Source: an uncultured Bacteroidia bacterium (lineage in GTDB: Bacteria; Bacteroidota; Bacteroidia; Bacteroidales; UBA932). Taken from it: DNA of 47,580 nucleotides. Positions 43,026-47,580 of this stretch are shown here, in pieces. Each line of letters opens with the position of its first letter. Positions within the stretch are counted from its first letter, which is position 1. A program made the position numbers and the translations under genes. The stretch is from NCBI GenBank assembly GCA_902761655.1, contig CACWLD010000008.1, forward strand, positions 1 through 47,580, in the 5' to 3' direction. Under the pieces are notes generated by a model that was given only the letters and a program-made list of their open reading frames with translations, searched no databases and had not been told where the DNA came from.

Positions 43026-43671
43026 CTTGCATTACCAGGCATCGGTCGCACATATTGGCCAGTTCCGGATCGTGGGTGACAATGACTATTGTCTGGCCCA
43101 GGGTGTCCCTGAGGGTGAAGAACAGCTGGTGCAGTTCCTGCTTGGTCTTGCTGTCAAGGTTTCCGGACGGCTCGTCGGCAAACAGGATTGCGGGGTTGTT
43201 CACAAGGGCACGTGCCACGGCCACCCTTTGCTGCTCTCCTCCTGACAGTTCGGAGGGCTTGTGGGTGGTCCTGTCGGAAAGGCCCATCACTTTAAGGAGT
43301 TCCAGGGCTTTTTCCCTGGCCTCCTTTTCAGGACGGCCTGCTATGAATGCAGGTATCATCACGTTTTCCAGGGCGGTAAACTCCGGAAGAAGGTGATGCT
43401 GCTGGAAAACGAAGCCTATCTTGCGGTTGCGGAAGGCGGAAAGCTCGTTGCCGGAAAGGTTGTCTACAGAGTAGCCGTCAATCTCCAGGGTGCCCGCATC
43501 CGGACGCATAAGAGTTCCAAGTATCTGCAGGAGAGTTGATTTGCCGGCACCGGACGCTCCCACAATGGATACCACCTCCGCCCTTTGGACGGTAAAATCT
43601 ATTCCCTTGAGGACTTTCAGCTGCCCGAAGGATTTCTCTATGCCTTTAGCCTGAATGATTATCTGACCCAT
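43006..43671 (-). CDS. lolD: LolD-type ABC transporter ATPase
   Basis: A 221-residue ATPase of the MacB/LolD group. Walker [11 protein letters not shown]-loop [18 protein letters not shown], signature [15 protein letters not shown] and Walker [13 protein letters not shown]. With the LolC/E membrane proteins, not present here, it would release lipoproteins from the inner membrane. The operon partner is trmN6. Confidence 0.88.
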   Translation of the reverse strand: MGQIIIQAKGIEKSFGQLKVLKGIDFTVQRAEVVSIVGASGAGKSTLLQILGTLMRPDAGTLEIDGYSVDNLSGNELSAFRNRKIGFVFQQHHLLPEFTALENVMIPAFIAGRPEKEAREKALELLKVMGLSDRTTHKPSELSGGEQQRVAVARALVNNPAILFADEPSGNLDSKTKQELHQLFFTLRDTLGQTIVIVTHDPELANMCDRCLVMQDGSFQV

Positions 43672-43704
43672 ACGGATGTCAAAGATAGAAAAAAAGTGGG
43701 AAAT

Positions 43705-43735
43705 TTTGTTTTTTTACAAAACCGAGTTAACTTTG
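43705..43735 (+). promoter_or_regulatory. Promoter of tRNA-Pro
   Basis: TTTG (43705-43708), spacer of exactly 19 nt, TAACTTTG (43728-43735). This is the best consensus Bacteroidota promoter in the window, 22 bases before the tRNA. Confidence 0.75.
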
Positions 43736-43757
43736 CACTCCCTTACGGGAAAGCATT

Positions 43758-43831
43758 CGGGGTGTGGCGCAGTTGGCTAGCGCACCTGCTTTGGGAGCAG
43801 GGGGTCCCGTGTTCGAGTCACGGTACCCCGA
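43758..43831 (+). tRNA. tRNA-Pro (anticodon TGG)
   Basis: A full cloverleaf: acceptor CGGGGTG paired with TACCCCG (one G-U), D arm with AGTTGGCTAG, anticodon stem CCTGC/GCAGG around TTTGGGA giving anticodon TGG, and T arm CCGTG-TTCGAGT-CACGG. The discriminator is A; CCA is not encoded and must be added. Confidence 0.97.
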
Positions 43832-43832
43832 C

Positions 43833-43862
43833 AAAAAGGCGAGACGAAAGTCCCGCCTTTTT
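43833..43862 (+). terminator. Rho-independent terminator of tRNA-Pro
   Basis: A13-bp stem with one mismatch, A-tract and GGCGAGAC paired with GTCCCGCC and a T-tract, closed by a GAAA tetraloop. It begins one base after the tRNA. Confidence 0.85.
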
Positions 43863-43865
43863 TGT

Positions 43866-43973
43866 CGTGGAGCGTAACTCATTGTGTATCAACGAATGAA
43901 CTATCTCAACGGTGCCTCTCAGGCGACCGTTGAAATGCTCTTTCTGCTGATTATCAGCACTTTACGCTCCACG
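43866..43973 (+). ncRNA. Candidate structured RNA: 12-bp stem enclosing three hairpins
   Basis: CGTGGAGCGTAA (43866-43877) pairs perfectly with TTACGCTCCACG (43962-43973). Inside are three hairpins: TCATT/AATGA (43879-43899), an 8+4-bp hairpin TCAACGGT-GCCT with AGGC-g-ACCGTTGA (43906-43933), and TGCTGA-tta-TCAGCA (43945-43959). The whole forms a compact four-way junction. No protein frame is convincing here. It is directly after the tRNA-Pro terminator. Alternatives are a mobile palindromic repeat or a recombination site. Confidence 0.5.
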
Positions 43974-44003
43974 GCCAATGTCTGCCATATCAGGAAGACG
44001 GAG

Positions 44004-44128
44004 GAGTGAGGGGGTTGCTTTCAAAACCCGTGGCCGCCCGTGGCCTCGTGAACGGGAGGGGCCCACAAGCGTAGCGCAGTGGGAGGGATGGAGCGAAGCG
44101 GAAGGTTTTGGAAGTAACCCCCTCACTC
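44004..44128 (+). ncRNA. Candidate structured RNA: 25-bp stem enclosing two hairpins
   Basis: Positions 44004-44028 pair with 44104-44128 over 25 bp without gaps; the only two non-Watson-Crick pairs are G-U on the + strand. Inside are CCCGT/ACGGG (44037-44056) and CCCAC-aa-GCG-tag-CGC-a-GTGGG (44062-44083). GTGGCC is repeated inside. With the element at 43866 it fills the 317-bp gap between the tRNA and yidD. It could be an RNA or a large palindromic repeat. Confidence 0.45.
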
Positions 44129-44148
44129 ACTCCGGAGCACAGGCTGCT

Positions 44149-44382
44149 TTAGGGCACGGGATCGTAGCCGGAGCCGCCCCAGGGGTGGCAGCGGAGGATA
44201 CGCTTGAGGGAAAGCCAGAAGCCTTTGAAGGGACCGTACTTGCGGAAGGCTTCAAGGGCGTACTGGGAACAGGTTGGAGTGTAGCGGCAGGACGGGGGAG
44301 TGAGAGGAGAGATGCACAGCTGGTAGAACTTTATCAGCAGTACAAAAGGAGCGATGAGTATTTTCTTGAGCACTCCCATCAC
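44149..44382 (-). CDS. yidD: Membrane protein insertion efficiency factor
   Basis: A 77-residue protein of the YidD family: an amphipathic N-terminal helix ([18 protein letters not shown]) and the conserved [17 protein letters not shown] and [12 protein letters not shown]. It helps YidC place proteins in the inner membrane. It overlaps rnpA by 4 bases. Confidence 0.97.
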   Translation of the reverse strand: MMGVLKKILIAPFVLLIKFYQLCISPLTPPSCRYTPTCSQYALEAFRKYGPFKGFWLSLKRILRCHPWGGSGYDPVP

Positions 44383-44738
44383 TTGACGTTCTTGAGAATC
44401 TTTGCAACGGTTTCCTGAATGCAGGAGAACGGCATCAGTTCCGTGCTGTCGTACTGGAACATAATGTCAACGCCGTCGCCCTCCCGGCAGAGGGATTTCT
44501 GGGTGCGGTAAGCCTCGCGGAGGCGCCTCTTGAGAAGGTTACGCTTCACGGCCCGCTTGAAATGCTTCTTGGGAACGGAAACCATTATCCTGTTGAAATC
44601 CAGCCCGTTGGGAGAGAGATAGCAGTACTTGACGCAGTCGCAGACACCCCATCGGCCATTGCCGATAAGGCGCGAGATGTCCTTTTTTGACGAAAGTCTC
44701 TCCGCTTTGGAAAGAGTGTTGCCTTTTACAGGCTCCAT
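44379..44738 (-). CDS. rnpA: Ribonuclease P protein component
   Basis: A 119-residue protein subunit of RNase P, which trims the 5' ends of tRNA precursors. The RNR region reads [17 protein letters not shown]. It has an early [13 protein letters not shown] segment typical of the family. It is one base after hemD and overlaps yidD by 4 bases. Confidence 0.96.
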   Translation of the reverse strand: MEPVKGNTLSKAERLSSKKDISRLIGNGRWGVCDCVKYCYLSPNGLDFNRIMVSVPKKHFKRAVKRNLLKRRLREAYRTQKSLCREGDGVDIMFQYDSTELMPFSCIQETVAKILKNVK

Positions 44739-44739
44739 A

Positions 44740-45483
44740 TTACTGGTTTTTCAGGTATTCTTCAATTGCGGCAGCTACGGAAGGCACGTTTGGAGTAGGG
44801 GCCTGGATGACTGACTTGAGGCCGGCCTCTTCCATTGCCTTTACTATGCTGCGTCCGTAGGAGATGAACTTGAGGTCTCCCTGGGTGAAGCCGGGGAAGT
44901 TGTCCTGGAGGGCCTTGACGTCAGCGCTGTTGTGGAGCACAATTACGTCATATGTCCCAAGGTCCAGATCCTTGAGGTCCTGCGAAACGGACTTGATGAC
45001 CGCTGCGGAACTGAACTTGAGGCCGTGCTCGGCGAAAAGCCTCGTGAACGACTCTCCCTTAGACGATGCGGATGTGGTGATGAGGAAATTCTCCTGCTGA
45101 TGCTTGGGGCCTATCTGGGCAAGGAGGGAATCTGCGGTGCCCGTGCCGTAGAATATCTTGCGCTTGCGGAACACGATATGCTTTTGCAGATACATTGCAA
45201 CTGCTTCCGTGGTACAGAAGTACTTCATTGTATCGGGGACCTTTATGCGAAGCTCTTCGCAAAGGGAGAAAAAGGCGTCTATCGCGTGCCTGGAAGAGAA
45301 TGTAATGGCTGTGAAATCAGGGATGTTGACCCTCTGGGCCCTGAACTCCCTTGAAGAAAGCGGCTCTATCAGATAGAAGGGCCTGAACTCTATCTCCACT
45401 CCGTATTTTTCAGTAAGGGCGGTGTACGCCGATTTATTGTTTGGAGCCTGCTGAGAGATAAGAATCTTTAATTTTTTCCCCAT
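44740..45483 (-). CDS. hemD: Uroporphyrinogen-III synthase family protein
   Basis: A 247-residue HemD-fold protein; the ATG at 45483 is chosen because it starts the typical KKLKILISQQAP and overlaps the upstream stop by one base. Marks are TAITFSSRHAIDAFF, FLITTSASSKGESF and DVIVLHNSADVKALQ. HemD closes the ring of heme precursors. HemD sequences vary a lot, so the call rests partly on the conserved order DUF4271-hemD-rnpA-yidD in Bacteroidota. Confidence 0.85.
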   Translation of the reverse strand: MGKKLKILISQQAPNNKSAYTALTEKYGVEIEFRPFYLIEPLSSREFRAQRVNIPDFTAITFSSRHAIDAFFSLCEELRIKVPDTMKYFCTTEAVAMYLQKHIVFRKRKIFYGTGTADSLLAQIGPKHQQENFLITTSASSKGESFTRLFAEHGLKFSSAAVIKSVSQDLKDLDLGTYDVIVLHNSADVKALQDNFPGFTQGDLKFISYGRSIVKAMEEAGLKSVIQAPTPNVPSVAAAIEEYLKNQ

Positions 45484-46220
45484 TATAACCACAATATTGC
45501 GCCTGTCAGTGCTGCGGCAGGCAGAATTTCGAGCCCGCAAAGATACAAAAATGTTGTCAAAACCCCATAGGAAGAGCCTAAAATTTCCAGTTTTGTGAAC
45601 AGATACACCAGATAGACGGCTCCTGTCTCACAAAGGAGCACCATCTTGACGGTGTCCGGATCCATATGGAAAATCCTCAGCACACCTACGGTGACAAGCA
45701 GAAGAATGGTGTATGGGATGAAGAAGTTCATTGCGCTGCGGTGCGCTATCCGGTAGGTTTCCATACTGCCGTGCACCGGGCGTATTACCTGGTAAATGAC
45801 AAACCGCAGGAGGATGAAAGCCAGGAAGACACCTATGTAGAAAACAGTCCTGTATTCCGCCGGCTGCTGTGTAATGAAATCAATGTCAAAGAAATTGAAC
45901 CTGGCGGCAATCAGGCAGAAAGGAAGGATGCAGGCCGCGAAAGTCCAGTTGCGGCTGCGAACAAGCGGGACGCTGTTCTCCAGTCGGTAGTTGTTGCGCC
46001 AGCGTGTAAGGCAACTTAGCACCGTTGGGTTGCAGTGCAGGAAGGAGTCCAGGAAGAAAAGGAAGAAGAACACCGATGCCACCACCAGGGCTATGTTCAC
46101 GGGGTATTCTCCCCATTCATAGCTGATGACGGAACCTTGCGTGGGGCCTGTGGCCATATGCAGGGTTCCGGATTTGAATGCCTCCACGGCGGGCCTTATG
46201 AACGATGTGCTGTCTGCCAT
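45483..46220 (-). CDS. DUF4271 membrane protein
   Basis: A 245-residue inner-membrane protein with about six hydrophobic segments, for example VNIALVVASVFFFLFFL, VFYIGVFLAFILLRFVIYQV and FFIPYTILLLVTVGVLRIF. It fits DUF4271, a Bacteroidota family of unknown function next to hemD. The ATG at 46220 shares a base with the upstream stop; a TTG one codon earlier is less likely. Confidence 0.85.
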   Translation of the reverse strand: MADSTSFIRPAVEAFKSGTLHMATGPTQGSVISYEWGEYPVNIALVVASVFFFLFFLDSFLHCNPTVLSCLTRWRNNYRLENSVPLVRSRNWTFAACILPFCLIAARFNFFDIDFITQQPAEYRTVFYIGVFLAFILLRFVIYQVIRPVHGSMETYRIAHRSAMNFFIPYTILLLVTVGVLRIFHMDPDTVKMVLLCETGAVYLVYLFTKLEILGSSYGVLTTFLYLCGLEILPAAALTGAILWL

Positions 46221-46534
46221 CAATTACCCCTTTTGGCGTTGTAACCCATTGACTGGAGCAAGGCTGTGAGCTTGTCCCTGAAATCTCCCTGTATGGTTAT
46301 GACGCCGTCCTTTACGGTGCCGCCCACTCCGCATTTGATCTTGAGGGTCTTGCCCAGGGCGGAAAGGTCCTCGCTGCTGCCCACGAATCCCTTTACCAGC
46401 GTTACCTGCTTGCCTGCGCGGCCGCTCCGGTCTATGCTCACGACCAGCCTCTGCTTTGCAGGGGGGAGGGTTTGCGGCTCCTGGGCCTTGGGCTCTTCGT
46501 AAACAAAGTTGGGATTTGTGGAATAGATGATCAT
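46220..46534 (-). CDS. SUI1/eIF1-like translation factor (YciH family)
   Basis: A 104-residue protein with the SUI1 core: QVTLVKGFVGSSEDLSALGK, then LKIKCGVGGTVKDGVITIQG, core KCGVGGTVKDG, and FRDKLTALLQSMGY. YciH-type factors check start codon choice. It begins the five-gene operon to yidD; its -7 box TATATTTG (46558-46551) lies 17 bases before the ATG. Confidence 0.92.
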   Translation of the reverse strand: MIIYSTNPNFVYEEPKAQEPQTLPPAKQRLVVSIDRSGRAGKQVTLVKGFVGSSEDLSALGKTLKIKCGVGGTVKDGVITIQGDFRDKLTALLQSMGYNAKRGN

Positions 46535-46546
46535 AGCGCCATAATT

Positions 46547-46579
46547 TTTGCAAATATAGTTATTCCTTTTGTATCTTTG
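46547..46579 (+). promoter_or_regulatory. Promoter of the DUF2723 gene, overlapping the SUI1 promoter
   Basis: TTTG (46547-46550), spacer of 21 nt, TATCTTTG (46572-46579), 7 bases before the ATG at 46586. The - strand TATATTTG of the SUI1 gene (46558-46551) lies inside its spacer, so the two promoters cannot be used at the same moment. Confidence 0.6.
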
Positions 46580-46585
46580 TAAGTT

Positions 46586-47580
46586 ATGAATGACAAGAAG
46601 TTTACTCTGTGGAACAGGATAACGGCGCTTTTGGTCTTTGCCGTTTCCGCTTTCACATACCTTTCCACGATAGAGCCTTCCGCCTCCTACTGGGACTGCG
46701 GAGAATTTATAGCATCGTCATATAAACTGGAAGTGGGCCATCCCCCGGGAAACCCTGTGTTCCAGCTGTTTGCCCGGCTGTTTACGATGTTCTCGGACGG
46801 CGCTCACGCGGCCATTATGGTAAATGCGATGAACGGACTGCTTTCCGCACTCACCATCGTATTCCTTTACCTGACCATCGTCTTCCTGGCAAAGAGGCTA
46901 ATCCGAAGGGGTGAGGACGGCAATTACAGCGCCGCCAGCGCAATTGCAATCTTTGGCAGCGGCGCGGTGGGAGCGCTGGCATATTGCTTCTCCGACACAT
47001 TCTGGTTCTCAGCCGTGGAGGGAGAGGTTTACGCTATGTCCTCCCTGTTCACAGCAATGGTTTTCTGGGCTATGACAAAGTGGTACGAGCAGGCGGACAG
47101 ACCCCACTCAAACCGCTGGATAGTGCTCATCGCTTTTATGATGGGCCTTTCAATAGGAGTCCATCTTCTTAACCTGCTGGCAATCCCGGCAATAGTTTTC
47201 CTTTATTATTACAGGAAGAAGGAGGATGGCAAGTATACCTGGATGGAACTGGTCAAGATTATGCTGGTGTCAGTGGTGATACTGGCCGTGATCCTTTTCT
47301 TCATAGTACCGTATCTTCCCAAGATTGCGGCTTACGCGGACCTGCTGTTCGTGAACGTCTTCGGGCTTCCATACAACAGCGGCGCGGCGTTCTTCATCGT
47401 TGCGCTTCTGGCCGCCTGTTTCTGGGGTCTCTTCCGCACGCTCAAGAAAGAAAAGGTGTTCTGGAACACTGTCCTGCTGTGCTTCACCACAATAACAATA
47501 GGCTTCTCCCTGTTCAGCATCTGTATCATCCGCTCAAGCGTAAAGACTCCTACCAACGAGTATCAGCCTGACAACGCCTT
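46586..47580 (+). CDS. DUF2723 family membrane protein (3' end outside the window)
   Basis: The first 331 codons of a large Bacteroidota inner-membrane protein. The family start is clear: RITALLVFAVSAFTYLSTIEPSASYWDCGEFIAS, core SASYWDCGEFI, then KLEVGHPPGNPVFQL and SAVEGEVYAMSSLF. About eight hydrophobic helices follow. DUF2723 is related to GT-C fold glycosyltransferases, with a soluble C-terminal part beyond the window edge; its reaction is not settled. Confidence 0.93.
   Translation, partial: MNDKKFTLWNRITALLVFAVSAFTYLSTIEPSASYWDCGEFIASSYKLEVGHPPGNPVFQLFARLFTMFSDGAHAAIMVNAMNGLLSALTIVFLYLTIVFLAKRLIRRGEDGNYSAASAIAIFGSGAVGALAYCFSDTFWFSAVEGEVYAMSSLFTAMVFWAMTKWYEQADRPHSNRWIVLIAFMMGLSIGVHLLNLLAIPAIVFLYYYRKKEDGKYTWMELVKIMLVSVVILAVILFFIVPYLPKIAAYADLLFVNVFGLPYNSGAAFFIVALLAACFWGLFRTLKKEKVFWNTVLLCFTTITIGFSLFSICIIRSSVKTPTNEYQPDNA

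Noticed and set aside
43866..44128. Known large RNA families such as GOLLD, ROOL, 6S or tmRNA
   Set aside because: No tag frame, no 6S-like single long bulged hairpin, and far too short for GOLLD or ROOL; left as unassigned.
43758..44148. Integrated element at the tRNA-Pro 3' end
   Set aside because: No repeat of the tRNA 3' end, no integrase and no mobile genes nearby.
43978..44418. 146-codon open frame on the + strand between tRNA-Pro and rnpA
   Set aside because: It runs through the 25-bp hairpin and antisense to yidD, has low-complexity Gly/Glu/Ala text and no start signal.

Overview
The window reads as a contig from an anaerobic, carbohydrate-degrading Bacteroidales bacterium (Bacteroidota), probably from a gut or rumen. 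The evidence is: promoters of the Bacteroidota type (TTTG, a spacer of about 19-21 nt, then TAnnTTTG), a general lack of Shine-Dalgarno sequences, many short lipoprotein signal peptides, BIG2 domains, DUF4271, DUF2723, DUF4861 and DUF3737 proteins, the order hemD-rnpA-yidD, an oxygen-sensitive NrdDG reductase, and many glycoside hydrolases. I see no SusC/SusD pair, polysaccharide lyase, insertion sequence, CRISPR array or integrase.

The first 3.85 kb do not fit the rest. Positions 1-1100 carry one and a fraction ribose/AI-2-type ABC permease genes with a strong Shine-Dalgarno site. These run in frame into a Bacteroidales M64-peptidase lipoprotein that has lost its own signal-peptide start. 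That gene is followed at about 3850 by a DUF1080 gene lacking its front end. CATG, which occurs only twice between 3841 and 47580, occurs eight times in the first 1.1 kb. The left end is therefore either an assembly chimera or a very recent foreign insertion.

From 4.4 to 27 kb lies a plant cell-wall sugar region. On the + strand are a multidomain GH3, a small beta-propeller protein, a DUF2264 (GH154-like) protein, then a LamG lipoprotein, a GH43 arabinanase, a MATE exporter and a DUF3737 beta-helix protein. On the - strand one tightly packed set reads nrdD-nrdG-kdgK-eda-GH88-kduI-kduD-DUF4861. It encodes every step from an unsaturated uronyl oligosaccharide to pyruvate plus glyceraldehyde 3-phosphate, placed behind the anaerobic ribonucleotide reductase. 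A second GH43, a GH5-like enzyme and a third GH43 (36 kb) suggest arabinan, arabinogalactan or rhamnogalacturonan side chains as substrates.

From 27 to 47.6 kb the window is mainly housekeeping: comM/yifB, tsaE, an ECF sigma factor with a probable envelope-spanning anti-sigma/beta-barrel protein and a lipoprotein, a TPR protein with an EnvC-like M23 protein, a phosphopantetheinyl transferase, lepA, a split transketolase in line with a second ECF sigma factor, anti-sigma-like and Spy-like genes, trmN6-lolD, tRNA-Pro, and the operon SUI1-DUF4271-hemD-rnpA-yidD. The most unusual items are the near-total absence of CATG, two multi-hairpin elements in the 317-bp gap after tRNA-Pro, an EF-hand/LEA-like 11-mer repeat protein, the trans-envelope sigma locus, and a CCACTAA motif just before several glycoside hydrolase starts.
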